From Tractidigestivibacter sp050946515 (GTDB lineage Bacteria; Actinomycetota; Coriobacteriia; Coriobacteriales; Atopobiaceae), in the NCBI RefSeq assembly GCF_050946515.1, contig NZ_JBMNUX010000004.1, positions 120,514 to 184,513 of the forward strand: a stretch of 64,000 nucleotides of DNA, written 5' to 3'. The notes under the pieces were generated by a model. That model was given only the letters and a program-made list of their open reading frames with translations. It did no database searches and was not told the origin of the DNA. A program made the position numbers and the translations under genes. Numbering within the stretch: the stretch's first letter is position 1; the number at the start of each line of letters is the position of its first letter. Below are positions 16,958 to 25,636 of this stretch, piece by piece.

Positions 16958-17033
16958 TGGTGGCGGGGAAGGGAGTCGAACCCCTGACACGGGGATTTTC
17001 AGTCCCCTGCTCTACCAACTGAGCTACCCAGCC
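16958..17033 (-). tRNA. tRNA-Phe (anticodon GAA)
   Basis: 76 nt including the encoded CCA. The arms fold normally: D arm GCTC/GAGC, anticodon stem GGGGA/TCCCC with loop CTGAAAA giving anticodon GAA, T arm with loop TTCGACT. The acceptor stem GGCTGGG/CCCCGCC has one U4-C69 mismatch. It has its own promoter and terminator. Confidence 0.95.
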
Positions 17034-17061
17034 GAAATGCCTGCTCAAGCAAGCGAAGGTA

Positions 17062-17089
17062 ACTATACCAGACTGCGAGCGAACGTCAA
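17062..17089 (-). promoter_or_regulatory. promoter of tRNA-Phe
   Basis: Minus strand reads TTGACG (17084-17089), a 16-bp spacer and TATAGT (17062-17067), ending 28 bp upstream of the tRNA 5' end. Confidence 0.75.
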
Positions 17090-17148
17090 CGGTTTTTCTC
17101 AACCGATTTTAAAATCAACCACAACTTCTCTCAAAACATGCGCTCGTC

Positions 17149-17197
17149 AGAAAAGAGGAGCACCCCCGCAGGACCAAAGCCCTACGGAGGTGCCCCT
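17149..17197 (-). terminator. rho-independent terminator of the flavodiiron gene
   Basis: On the minus strand AGGGGCACCTCCG folds against CGGGGGTGCTCCT with small mismatches and is followed by CTTTTCT. It starts 25 bp after the stop codon at 17223. Confidence 0.8.
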
Positions 17198-17222
17198 CCC
17201 CCGAGTCTGGAATAGCAATATT

Positions 17223-18431
17223 CTAATCTTTCATCGAAGCAACTATAGAATCAGCAAGCTCCTGAAGCTGCTCCAAATTCTCCTCGCTCACAGCGGAGGT
17301 AACGTGCACCTTCGGATCGAGGACGGTCATGTTCTTCATGGTTCCGATTTTCTGCTCAAGAAGCTGACCAGCCATTGGCGCCCATGACCCATTGTAGATT
17401 ACGCCAACAGTACGATTGCACAGAGCGTGGGCGCACAGGTCCTCGAGAAGTTCGCGCATGCTGTCGAAAATGCCCATGTTGTACGTAGAAGAAGCAAAGA
17501 CAAGGTTCGAGCAGCGGAAGGACTGCGAGACCAGCTCGGAAACCGTGGTCTTCGACGCATCATAGACGCGCACGTCACGGACGCCAGCATCGGCAAGCTT
17601 GCGAGCAAGAATTTCGGCAGCGTTTGCAGTGTGCCCATAGATGGAGCCGTAGAAAATTGCGACTGCCTTGTCCTCGGGCGTATAGGTTGCCCACTTGGTA
17701 TAGAGGTCCAAAATCACGCCAAGGTCTTTGCGCCAAACATGTCCATGCAGCGGACAGATGGTCTGGATATCTAGCTTGGAGGCCTTGCCCAGAAGCATCT
17801 TCGTCTGCAGGCCATACTTGCCCACGATGTTGGTGTAATAGCGGCGAGCCTCGTCCTTCCAATCGCGCTCCCAGTCAACCTCGTCAGCAAAGATGTTCCC
17901 GCCTAGAGCACCGAACTCTCCAAAAGCGTCCGCAGAGAAGAGGACTTTGGAGTAGGAATCGTAGCTCACGATGACCTCGGGCCAGTGAACCATAGGCGCC
18001 TGCACGAAGTTCAGCATGTGCTTGCCGAGCTCAAGGGTGTCGCCCTCTTTGACCTCAATCGTGCGATCAGCGATATCGAAGTGAAAGAACTGATTCATGA
18101 TTTCGAAGGCCTTGGCAGAGGCAACGACCTTCATCTGGGGATAGCGGGCGGTAAGCGTTGGGATGATGGCGGAGGCGTGATCGGGCTCCATGTGCTGCAC
18201 CACCAGGTAATCGAGAGAGCGGCCTGCGAGCACGTGGTCGAGGTTCTCGACAAATTGGGGCATGACAGCCTCATCAACGCCATCCATGAGGCAAGTCTTC
18301 TCGTCCATGATGAGGTAGTTGTCATAGGACATTCCATTAGGCACTGGATAGGTGTTCTCAAAGAGCTCGATGCGACGGTCGTTGGCCCCAAGCCACCAAG
18401 TGTCCTCAGCTACCTTGCAAACGTTGTACAT
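17223..18431 (-). CDS. FprA-type flavodiiron protein
   Basis: 402 residues from the ATG at 18431 (AGGGAG upstream). The N-terminal metallo-beta-lactamase-like domain has diiron ligands in order: H80-x-E82-x-D84-H85 (QHMEPDHASAI), a His in APMVHWPEV, Asp in SADAFGEFG and His in CPLHGHVW. The C-terminal flavodoxin domain starts near residue 255 (AIFYGSIYGHTANAAEIL, with ASSTYNMGI as a second FMN loop). Such proteins reduce O2 to water or NO to N2O using reduced FMN; which one is not decided by sequence. It has no fused rubredoxin domain and no neighbouring rubredoxin. It fits an anaerobe coping with oxygen. Confidence 0.93.
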   Translation of the reverse strand: MYNVCKVAEDTWWLGANDRRIELFENTYPVPNGMSYDNYLIMDEKTCLMDGVDEAVMPQFVENLDHVLAGRSLDYLVVQHMEPDHASAIIPTLTARYPQMKVVASAKAFEIMNQFFHFDIADRTIEVKEGDTLELGKHMLNFVQAPMVHWPEVIVSYDSYSKVLFSADAFGEFGALGGNIFADEVDWERDWKDEARRYYTNIVGKYGLQTKMLLGKASKLDIQTICPLHGHVWRKDLGVILDLYTKWATYTPEDKAVAIFYGSIYGHTANAAEILARKLADAGVRDVRVYDASKTTVSELVSQSFRCSNLVFASSTYNMGIFDSMRELLEDLCAHALCNRTVGVIYNGSWAPMAGQLLEQKIGTMKNMTVLDPKVHVTSAVSEENLEQLQELADSIVASMKD

Positions 18432-18545
18432 TGCTCTCCCTTCATCCGCCATCCAAGCGGAGCAACGAGCGCGAGCCATCGGCTAGCTCGTGATTTGCGA
18501 ATACACCAGCATCATATTCGATTAGAGAGCTAGTGGACGCGAAAG

Positions 18546-20570
18546 CTAGAAAGCGCCACCTCCTCCACCGCCTCCCCAGCTTCCGCCGCCTCCGTCGGAA
18601 AATCCTCCGCCAGAGCCTCCGCCGCTGCTTAACGACGAGCCGGCCAGAGCTCCGGTAGATACGCTATGAGCCTTGTAGACGGCATCGCCAAAAATTTTTG
18701 CCGGGACCACGCGAGGACCCATGTAGTACCAGCTGTAGACCGGATAAAGATAAGGGTCTTCCAGAATCTCGGGCATGGCCACTCTAAGCTGCTTGATGAC
18801 CTCGTCGGCAACGCCTAAGGAAACGGCCATCACCAGCAGACGATTCCAAAGGACAACGTCCTGGGGCACCGCCTCATCAAGGCGCGTGAACTCCTTGAGC
18901 CATCGCTTCAGGGAGACGAGCTTTGCGCGGGTTTCAACCCCCTCCTCGTTGATATCAACCAGCTTGAGCATTAACACAACGCAAATGACGCCTGCGGCGA
19001 GACTGCCCAGCGCCAAGAGCCAGTAAGGGGCATCGAGCTCGTTGGAAATGATAAAGACGATATAGGCAACGGCCGCGATAATTGATGCAACGGAGCAAAT
19101 GGCCGCAGCATAACGATGGGCGCCCTTGGGAGAGCTGCCCTCCTGAAAGCGGGTTGCGCATTCGTTTTCGACCGTATCGGTCCATGCCTTGTATGCGTCG
19201 TCATACTCCTGCGGAAAGTCCTTTGCGTACATCTCAATGCACGACATGTAGAGCGTTTTGTCGTCAAGCTCATCGGCGGTCTCAACGCCCGGATCTCCCG
19301 CCTCATAGGGTTTGAGCGCATGCTTCGCGAGATGGTCAAAGAGGAAGGTTATCGTTGCGTCGTCTATTCGCCATGCCGAAAGAGCTTCGGGCGACATAGC
19401 AGTCGTTGGAGAGTCAAGACCCTTCAGAAGCGTTAGGCGATAGTCGGTCTTTGTCCTTCCTCGCTTTCTCCTGCGCCAATAGACCTGTACCTGGTCGAGC
19501 TTCACGACGCCCATTTCAGAAAGTCGCATCAGCGAGGCGGTGAGCTGCCTGGGATCCACGTTGAGGTCATCCTCAAGGCATCCAAGCACCGCAGGATGAT
19601 CGAAGCTCGGCACGTCTCGGAAATACTTGTCGTCAAAGTGCGGGGTCTGGTTGCGCCTGTAGACGATCATCGTCCTGATGGAGAGGAACAGCGTCGCCGC
19701 GAGAAGGGCGAGGCAGATTCCCGTTGCTCCAAAGACCATGGCCCGAGCCTTCATCCGCTCCTGATTTGCTTCGTCGGCGTTGGCCTGCTCCTCAGAGACA
19801 ATCGAGCTTAGCTTGTTGCCCTGCGTCACCTCGGCCTCCGAAAGCCAGTCTTCGGGAAAGGTCACGCGAACCGCGGCGTACTCGTCTGTCCCGACTCCAG
19901 GCACGGAGCAAACGATGTCATTTCCCGAAAACGACACCGTAGCGTCAAGGGGTCCATGCCCCCATGCCTTGACGTTATCGCCAGCGATCACGCTCTCCCC
20001 TGCAGCCACGGGCAGATGAACCGTGCAGGTGATGTTTTCTGACTCTTGGTCCCAGCCCTCCGAAACGAAGGTCCAGTACAGCTCTCCGGTGTCAGACCAT
20101 CGCACCGCAACGTTTGTCGCGACGTAGGAGACCTGGAACTGCACCGTTTCATCTGAATGCGGAGAATAGAGCTTCAGCTCGAGGTACGAGCTGTACTCAT
20201 CGACCGTATAGGTTCCGTCCTCGCCACTATCCGACTCCGTGAATCTTTCCAGCTGACCATCAGATCCGATGAGGCCACAGCTCTCAATAGTCACGTCCAC
20301 GGGCTTGCCGGACGAGGAATTTTCCCCCAAAGGAATCTTCCAGTAAACGCCGTGGTAATCTCCCTCGAAGTCAAACGTGCGCGTCTCAACGACAGAGAGC
20401 GAGCCGTCGGCATTCACCGTGGCGTCAATGTCCGTTTGGGTCATGTAGTAGTCATCTGCATAGGCGAAGCTAAACCGTCCTAGCAAGAGGACGAACGTTG
20501 TAGCAAAGACCACCAACAAGGCAAAGAGAGCGTGGCGGCGCGCTCTCTGTCTCATGCTCACTTGTTCCAT
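18546..20570 (-). CDS. DUF2207 membrane protein with Gly-rich C terminus
   Basis: 674 residues, ATG at 20570 with AGGAGG 7 nt upstream. A signal peptide/anchor (ALFALLVVFATTFVLLLGRF, ending near SFAYA) precedes an extracytoplasmic beta-rich domain (residues 38-240: TVNADGSLSVVETRTFDFEG, GVYWKIPLGENSS). A transmembrane segment near 275-298, a cytoplasmic winged-helix-like region (LTASLMRLSEMGVVKLDQVQ), two more hydrophobic segments near 490-540, and a tail of Gly/Ser with SDGGGGSWGGGGGGGAF complete it. This is the usual DUF2207/YciQ-like layout; biochemical role unknown. Transcribed alone, downstream of the Tad operon. Confidence 0.85.
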   Translation of the reverse strand: MEQVSMRQRARRHALFALLVVFATTFVLLLGRFSFAYADDYYMTQTDIDATVNADGSLSVVETRTFDFEGDYHGVYWKIPLGENSSSGKPVDVTIESCGLIGSDGQLERFTESDSGEDGTYTVDEYSSYLELKLYSPHSDETVQFQVSYVATNVAVRWSDTGELYWTFVSEGWDQESENITCTVHLPVAAGESVIAGDNVKAWGHGPLDATVSFSGNDIVCSVPGVGTDEYAAVRVTFPEDWLSEAEVTQGNKLSSIVSEEQANADEANQERMKARAMVFGATGICLALLAATLFLSIRTMIVYRRNQTPHFDDKYFRDVPSFDHPAVLGCLEDDLNVDPRQLTASLMRLSEMGVVKLDQVQVYWRRRKRGRTKTDYRLTLLKGLDSPTTAMSPEALSAWRIDDATITFLFDHLAKHALKPYEAGDPGVETADELDDKTLYMSCIEMYAKDFPQEYDDAYKAWTDTVENECATRFQEGSSPKGAHRYAAAICSVASIIAAVAYIVFIISNELDAPYWLLALGSLAAGVICVVLMLKLVDINEEGVETRAKLVSLKRWLKEFTRLDEAVPQDVVLWNRLLVMAVSLGVADEVIKQLRVAMPEILEDPYLYPVYSWYYMGPRVVPAKIFGDAVYKAHSVSTGALAGSSLSSGGGSGGGFSDGGGGSWGGGGGGGAF

Positions 20571-20680
20571 ACCAAACCTCCTGACGGACAGGAAGGCGCA
20601 AGCGGTTCGGGAGGCGCAAGCGCCCTAAGGACAAACGGCTTTCTCCGAACAGAATAGCAGAGGCCCCGCAGTCCCTAATC

Positions 20681-21283
20681 CTAGCCGTTAGCGCTATCGC
20701 CTCGCAGCGGAAGTCGGCGCGCAGAAATGACTGTTACGAAGGTCCCGCAGACGGAGATGGTTCCTCCAAAAGGAATTTGAGTCCCCTCCCCCACTTCTCT
20801 TCCCCGATACAGCGCCGGATTCGTGGCGCCCATGTCTTGGGCAATGACAGTTCCGTCACGTACGAAGAGCCTTACGTGTGAGCGCGAGACGGCGCGCGAA
20901 TGCAAGATAACGTCGTTGTCGGGACCTCGACCAATCGACATGCCCGCCTTTGGGATGGGGAGACTCACATCCATAGAGGGGGTACGAAAGAGCGCGAGCG
21001 GCTGTCCCGTCGCCCGCCCTGCGGCCTCGCAAGCAAGGGAGAGGTCAAGGGTGTCGTCCTCCCAATCGAACTCGGCAGGGGCCATCCCTTGATCCCACTT
21101 GAAAGGCTCTTCCTCTGCAAGGGATGGGATCTCGTCATCTATAGGCAGCTCGACGGCTTGGGCCACGCTTTCTTTCTCAGCGTTTTCTTTCGGAAATTCG
21201 TAAAGGCACCCATAGCAGACGTCCATGTCATCGAAGAGCTCCTCCCCGCAGCGCGGGCACACCTTTGTCAGATACTCTTTCAT
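20681..21283 (-). CDS. zinc-ribbon and FHA domain protein of the Tad locus
   Basis: 200 residues, start at the ATG at 21283 with AGGAGG about 9 nt upstream. Residues 9-25 form a zinc ribbon (CPRCGEELFDDMDVCYGC, two CxxC). After an acidic linker the C-terminal FHA domain is clear: MSIGRGPDNDVILHSRAVSRSHVRLFV and DMGATNPALYRGREV, the elements that bind phosphothreonine. It is the last gene of the pilus operon, 13 bp after the DUF192 gene. It probably links pilus or secretion function to Ser/Thr kinase signalling; no kinase is in the window. Confidence 0.85.
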   Translation of the reverse strand: MKEYLTKVCPRCGEELFDDMDVCYGCLYEFPKENAEKESVAQAVELPIDDEIPSLAEEEPFKWDQGMAPAEFDWEDDTLDLSLACEAAGRATGQPLALFRTPSMDVSLPIPKAGMSIGRGPDNDVILHSRAVSRSHVRLFVRDGTVIAQDMGATNPALYRGREVGEGTQIPFGGTISVCGTFVTVISARRLPLRGDSANG

Positions 21284-21296
21284 CCTTCGCACCCTC

Positions 21297-21665
21297 CTAA
21301 AGCGCATGCTCGTCATACGCGCAAAGCGAGACAACCCTCAGTCTCTGTCCCCGCTCGTACCACGGCTGCTTCGACGTTGGTCTCTCCAAAGTGAGGAAGC
21401 CGCCCTTCGACGAGTGAAACCTCCCTGCAGGGAGAGACCTTCTCGCCGAAAGCACCAATCCATCGCCAGATACGACTGCCACGTCAATGGGATAGGTCAT
21501 TCCAAAGGTGTGAATGGATCCGCAACGTAGAAGGGCTACTTGGCTCGCATCGGGGCGGGTGCCGAGAAGCCCCACCAAGCGTTCCCCATGCGTTCTAAGC
21601 ACTCTGAACTCCTGAGGCGGCTCGCTTGACGCGTCGATTGCAAGACCCATCCACTGCACCATCAC
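21297..21665 (-). CDS. DUF192 family protein of the Tad locus
   Basis: 122 residues. The start ATG overlaps the upstream stop (ATGA), pointing to translational coupling. The DUF192 core is present: GSIHTFGMTYPIDVAVVSGD (the CxxxHTxGM-like motif with Cys just before it) and RFHSSKGGFLTLE. There is no signal peptide, unlike many DUF192 proteins elsewhere. DUF192 proteins recur in Tad/type II secretion loci, but their role is unknown. Confidence 0.82.
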   Translation of the reverse strand: MMVQWMGLAIDASSEPPQEFRVLRTHGERLVGLLGTRPDASQVALLRCGSIHTFGMTYPIDVAVVSGDGLVLSARRSLPAGRFHSSKGGFLTLERPTSKQPWYERGQRLRVVSLCAYDEHAL

Positions 21666-22147
21666 AGCACCACCCCCGGTCGATACCTGTCAACAACGAG
21701 CGTCCTTTCGTGCGTCAGCGTGAAGGGCGCCTCGTACGAGATTCCTGGCAGCCTCACGCTTCGAGGCCACGGACGAAAAACCAGCGTGCACGTATAGCGC
21801 GTAAGCAGCGGAGATTCCGACAGCGAGCCCGCTTCCTCATCTTCGGAGAGCTTTGTCGCGCTCACCTCTACCGAGCAATACCTCTCCCTTCCCAATGCCG
21901 ACGAGAGCTCAGAGCGCACCGCCTCGACGGAAGCCATCTGCGTCTGCTCTCCAGAGGGCGAGACTCCCTGCGCAATTACAACGTCGTCGCAGAGCCGGTC
22001 AAACGCAGCGCATGCGTCCACGAACTCCATGAGGTTCACTACGACAAGCCCGATCACGATCACCACAGGAAGCAGCACCGCAAGCTCCACGGTCATCTGC
22101 CCTCGTTGGGACCTTCGTGCCGCTCCCCCGCTGTTATCCATGGTCAC
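21662..22147 (-). CDS. TadE-like pseudopilin
   Basis: 161 residues. The N terminus has the TadE pattern: SQRGQMTVELAVLLPVVIVI, a short basic lead, a Gln/Glu at the start of one transmembrane helix, then an extracytoplasmic domain containing two Cys and ending in a beta-rich segment. Both ends overlap neighbours by 4 nt (ATGA). Pseudopilins of this type are minor components of Tad pili. The second Cys pair (DACAAFDRLCDD) may form a disulfide. Confidence 0.82.
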   Translation of the reverse strand: MTMDNSGGAARRSQRGQMTVELAVLLPVVIVIGLVVVNLMEFVDACAAFDRLCDDVVIAQGVSPSGEQTQMASVEAVRSELSSALGRERYCSVEVSATKLSEDEEAGSLSESPLLTRYTCTLVFRPWPRSVRLPGISYEAPFTLTHERTLVVDRYRPGVVL

Positions 22148-24243
22148 GCCGCCCTTGCTAGCCCGACCAGCACGTCCGTAAGGTCTATCGTGAGGTCATA
22201 TGACACATCCGTCCCTGGAATCGTTATCGTCGCAATCGTGAACTTTCCCAGCTGCTTGTCTTCGATAAGCCAAACTCCCAACTCTCGCGCAAGGTCGCGC
22301 GTGCTCGTTGTGGACGGAAGGCCCTCAACGAGCTTGCGGATTTGCGCCGCATCGTCGTAGCCAGCCTTTCCAAGCACCGAGCTCGTACCTGCCAGAACCG
22401 GCTTCATCAGCCTCATGTCAACTGGCTGCATGCCGACCTTCTCGACGAGGCTCTTCATCTTCTGCTTGAGCCAAGCGCCAGTCGTGCCACCAAAGACGCC
22501 ATCGACACGGTCGAGAAAATTTCCTGCAGTTGAAGAAACTGCATCGTATGAAGCTCCATAGTTCACAAGCAGGCTGCCCCAAAGCTCGAAAACCCCATCA
22601 AGGGCTCCTCCCGCAGCGGATCCTGCGCCGCTTGCAGCCACGCCATCGAAGAAGCTTGCAAGAACGTTGTTGTCGGCGGTCGAGTCATCTGGGGCGAGTG
22701 CCGCTGCAGACACTGCGGCTCCTGGAGGGAGCTCTCCCGACGAGAGAAATGACGCGGTAAGCTCTGTGGGGATGGTCGTTGAGCTCTGCCTTGCGACTAC
22801 CGCGACGCAGCCCCATGCCCCTGGCGGACATATGGTTGGTCGCACCGCAGACAGCTGGTCGAGCGCCTTGGAAAAGGAGTCACTCGTTTCCTTGGCAATG
22901 TCTTTGAGTTGCCCTTCCGCCTCTGCCTGATCGTCGTGGGCAGATTCGTAGTCTTTGGATGCCTCCACAATCTGCCGCCAATAATGTTCAAAGCCATTGG
23001 AGGTCGAGGTGGACGCAGCGGCGACCCTTCCCATTACACCAACGTCCATTTGGCAGGTCTCACAGCGCAAGACCGCACCGCTATCAAGGTCTGCAAGCGA
23101 TGCCGTCCCCAAAGACGACCCCGCGGCTCCTGGGCAGGACAAGCTCGAGTGAAGGGTTCGCCCTCCCTCCTCCTGGGTGCAGGGCCAGACGGAATCCGTA
23201 TAGAGAGAGCAAGCTCGGGTCTCTTCAGCGTTATGCGGAAGAGAGGGGAGGTCGATATCAACCGACCCGTCTGGGTTCTCGACGTAGCTTCCTCTATTCA
23301 CCTCAGCTAGCGCATAGCGATAGAACTCGCGACGAGCAGAAGATTCGGTAATGTCCTCAACGGACGAGCTTGCTGGTGACTCGGTGGCAAGGCGTGACGC
23401 ATAGTAGCAGCGCGCGCGTAGCAGCGGAGCGCCAAAGGTCCAGCTCTCCTCGCTTGGATAGAAGGGGTTCTGGCTACCCGAAAGACCAGCAAGGCTGGCC
23501 GCGCGTTCCTGCAGGCAATAGGGCTTCGATCCGCAATCGGCCTCCCATCCACGATGGCGCGCCTCGTTTGCCCTATCTTGCGCATCCTTGAGAGCTCCTG
23601 AGGCATCCTGCAGGTCTTTGGCATTCTCGCTTAGCTCGGCGCTCTCCACGTCTGAAGCAAGCGACGAGAAGTCAGACATCGACTCCGTCGGAAGCGGGAT
23701 GGCGCAGCCAACATAAGAGATGCCGCTTTCGTCCGAGTTGGCAGAGACGCACGATGCGGAGTTGGCGACGACGATTGTCGGCAAGAGCTTTTCCAGCCGC
23801 TGCAACCCCTCGCTTGCAGATTGCGAAAAGCTACGCCGCGCGTCCAAAATCTTGCCGCCAGCTTGGCAGACCTCTGCGCCCAAAGCGCTTGTTACCGGAA
23901 TGCAGGACATCACAAGACCTGCTCCAAGTACAAGAAGCCCAGCAAGTCCCATGCTCAACACGCACGAATCGAGCACCTTTGCAATCGTGACATAGGAGGC
24001 GACGGCATTCTCCCCGGCAAGAGCCGCGGCATCGGCAACAGGCTGCACCTCATAGGAGCGCGCCATGACCCACTCTGCAGATGCAGCCGCAAAGACGAGC
24101 GAAAGGCTCACCAGAAGCGCCACGGCAACGGTCACCGTGGTATAGCCACCCTCATCGTCAATAAAGAGATCGAGACCGGCACGAAGCCTATGTCCGCCAT
24201 TGCCGCCACGGGTTGGCTTACCCCCAGGTTTCAACCCAATCAT
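22144..24243 (-). CDS. TadG-like large minor pilin
   Basis: 699 residues, ATG at 24243 with GGAGG 5 nt upstream. A basic lead (KPTRGGNGGHRLRAGLDLFI), then DDEGGYTTVTVAVALLVSLS and a single N-terminal membrane helix, followed by the TadG hallmark PVADAAALAGENAV. A second hydrophobic stretch near residues 90-120 (SMGLAGLLVLGAGLVMSCIP) is unusual for pilins. The large extracytoplasmic part has many Cys (CXXC near 368) and no von Willebrand domain that I can see. It probably sits at the pilus base or tip. Overlaps both neighbours. Confidence 0.72.
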   Translation of the reverse strand: MIGLKPGGKPTRGGNGGHRLRAGLDLFIDDEGGYTTVTVAVALLVSLSLVFAAASAEWVMARSYEVQPVADAAALAGENAVASYVTIAKVLDSCVLSMGLAGLLVLGAGLVMSCIPVTSALGAEVCQAGGKILDARRSFSQSASEGLQRLEKLLPTIVVANSASCVSANSDESGISYVGCAIPLPTESMSDFSSLASDVESAELSENAKDLQDASGALKDAQDRANEARHRGWEADCGSKPYCLQERAASLAGLSGSQNPFYPSEESWTFGAPLLRARCYYASRLATESPASSSVEDITESSARREFYRYALAEVNRGSYVENPDGSVDIDLPSLPHNAEETRACSLYTDSVWPCTQEEGGRTLHSSLSCPGAAGSSLGTASLADLDSGAVLRCETCQMDVGVMGRVAAASTSTSNGFEHYWRQIVEASKDYESAHDDQAEAEGQLKDIAKETSDSFSKALDQLSAVRPTICPPGAWGCVAVVARQSSTTIPTELTASFLSSGELPPGAAVSAAALAPDDSTADNNVLASFFDGVAASGAGSAAGGALDGVFELWGSLLVNYGASYDAVSSTAGNFLDRVDGVFGGTTGAWLKQKMKSLVEKVGMQPVDMRLMKPVLAGTSSVLGKAGYDDAAQIRKLVEGLPSTTSTRDLARELGVWLIEDKQLGKFTIATITIPGTDVSYDLTIDLTDVLVGLARAA

Positions 24244-24691
24244 CGTAGCCTCCTTTCACCCAATCGGCCCTCATTTCGCGCTCGCACGAGACGCGAAGCA
24301 CAATCCCCTGCTCATCGCGCTCAGAAAATGCCTGCGCGAGCGCGCCCATGAGCGGAAGGGGCCGCACATGCCCCACGATTTCAATTCGAATCGAAGAGCC
24401 GCTTACGCTTGTGGAAACTTGCCAGTCCTCCTTTCCTCCGGCGTGAAAGCAAGAGACGCTCGGCACAGCTTCGAGGCGGCGCAGGACATAGCTGCGGCAA
24501 AGCTCGTCTCTCTCGTCGACGCTCGCAGTCGAGGCAAGACGCGCCGCCTCTGCCGCCGCCCCTGACATCACCGACCTTGTATAAAGCAGCATTGCCGGCT
24601 GCATGAGCAGGGCAAGCACGACCATCATGACGGGGATCAGCGCGGCAGCCTCAACAGTTGCCTGGCCGCGCTGCCCCCTGTCCTTTCCCAC
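24218..24691 (-). CDS. TadE-like pseudopilin with GTG start
   Basis: 157 residues. I place the start at the GTG at 24691, which overlaps the previous stop as TAGTG; a longer reading from upstream would run through the previous gene. N terminus: GQRGQATVEAAALIPVMMVV, a textbook TadE lead with one transmembrane helix, then the AAEAARLAST stretch and a small extracytoplasmic domain with two Cys. Its 3' end overlaps the TadG-like gene by 26 bp. Confidence 0.78.
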   Translation of the reverse strand: MGKDRGQRGQATVEAAALIPVMMVVLALLMQPAMLLYTRSVMSGAAAEAARLASTASVDERDELCRSYVLRRLEAVPSVSCFHAGGKEDWQVSTSVSGSSIRIEIVGHVRPLPLMGALAQAFSERDEQGIVLRVSCEREMRADWVKGGYDDWVETWG

Positions 24692-24885
24692 TAGAACCCC
24701 ATAACGTCTTGCAGCGTCGAAATTAATGAGGGGCCTGTGGCGTGGGACGCAGCGTCTGCCGCAAGCCTTGTGAGCGCACCATCTTGAGCGGCATGCCATA
24801 TTAGACCGCATGCGGATGCCATCGCGAGAAAGGCAATCAGCACAAGGGCATATTCAAGCGTCGACTGCCCGCAAGAGCCCCTCAT
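24691..24885 (-). CDS. short Flp/TadE-type pilin-like protein
   Basis: 64 residues, ATG at 24885 overlapping the previous stop (ATGA). CGQSTLEYALVLIAFLAMAS carries the pilin-like Gln/Glu at the start of a single hydrophobic helix; the rest (HAAQDGALTRLAADAASHAT) is a short amphipathic segment. The size suits a second major or minor Flp-type pilin. Its ends overlap both neighbours by 1-4 nt. Confidence 0.72.
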   Translation of the reverse strand: MRGSCGQSTLEYALVLIAFLAMASACGLIWHAAQDGALTRLAADAASHATGPSLISTLQDVMGF

Positions 24886-25388
24886 TGCGCCTCCGTCGGC
24901 GCCACCCACTCCGTCGCGTCCATGTAGAAGAGCGTGACAACACATGACTGATCTCCTTCCTTCTCTTGAATGACGCAAACTTCCGACCATCCAGCCCCCT
25001 GAACGGCCATTCCCCAGACGTTTCCAAACAAATCGAGGTAGCCAGACCTCACGAGCGAGCAATCATGGAGCTCCTGATACTCTTGAATCAGTTGAGATCC
25101 GGCATCGGGAAGAGACAGCGATACCTCCCAAGACCCCGACCCGGACTTGCTCCCCACCTGCGGAACGCCACCAAGCTGCACGCCCTCAACCATCTGACCG
25201 ACTTGGCCGTCTTCGCCTTCTCCGAGAGAGCTCGAGGAGCCGGCACCGTCTATGCCTCGCGTTTCGAAGAAGCCCTCGCCAGAAAGACCCATCTTGCCTT
25301 CGACGGAACCCTCTGGGCTCTTCTCCATGCGACCGACCAAGAGTGCCGTTGCAAGAACGATCGACGCCAATGCCACGGCGCAGACCAC
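24882..25388 (-). CDS. unknown membrane-anchored protein of the Tad locus
   Basis: About 168 residues if translation begins at the GTG at 25388, 8 bp after the flp stop; no clear Shine-Dalgarno is visible, and the open frame continues upstream across flp, so the start is uncertain. It has one N-terminal hydrophobic helix (VCAVALASIVLATALLVGRM), then a Gly/Ser/Glu-rich linker (about residues 28-70) and a C-terminal globular domain with two Cys (DCSLVRSGYLDLFGNVWGMA, EVCVIQEKEGDQSCVVTLFY). I do not recognise the family. Position between flp and other pilins suggests a pilus assembly or minor pilin role. Confidence 0.6.
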   Translation of the reverse strand: MVCAVALASIVLATALLVGRMEKSPEGSVEGKMGLSGEGFFETRGIDGAGSSSSLGEGEDGQVGQMVEGVQLGGVPQVGSKSGSGSWEVSLSLPDAGSQLIQEYQELHDCSLVRSGYLDLFGNVWGMAVQGAGWSEVCVIQEKEGDQSCVVTLFYMDATEWVAPTEAQ

Positions 25389-25396
25389 ACGAGACG

Positions 25397-25594
25397 CTAG
25401 AGAGAATTGATGCCTTCTGCGATGGCGTTCCAAAGCTGAGACACCCTGTCGCGAAACGCCACGATTGCCACGATTGCGATGACCACAAGCACTCCGACAA
25501 GAATCGCGTACTCCGTTGTGCCCTGGCCTCTTTGCTCGCGAGCTGCCCTTCGTAGCTCTGCCCCTACCTTCAGTACGACGTTTTTGCATTTCAT
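25397..25594 (-). CDS. flp: Flp family type IVb major pilin
   Basis: 65 residues, ATG at 25594 after GGGAGGAG. Classic Flp layout: basic lead, then REQRGQGTTEYAILVGVLVV with the GxxxxEY processing site (cleavage expected before or near GTTEYA) and one hydrophobic helix, ending in VSQLWNAIAEGINSL. It should be cleaved by a TadV-type prepilin peptidase and polymerised into the pilus. No prepilin peptidase gene is present in this locus. Confidence 0.93.
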   Translation of the reverse strand: MKCKNVVLKVGAELRRAAREQRGQGTTEYAILVGVLVVIAIVAIVAFRDRVSQLWNAIAEGINSL

Positions 25595-25636
25595 GACTCA
25601 CTCCTCCCTCTCCGCATGGCACAGCGCCATGACTTT

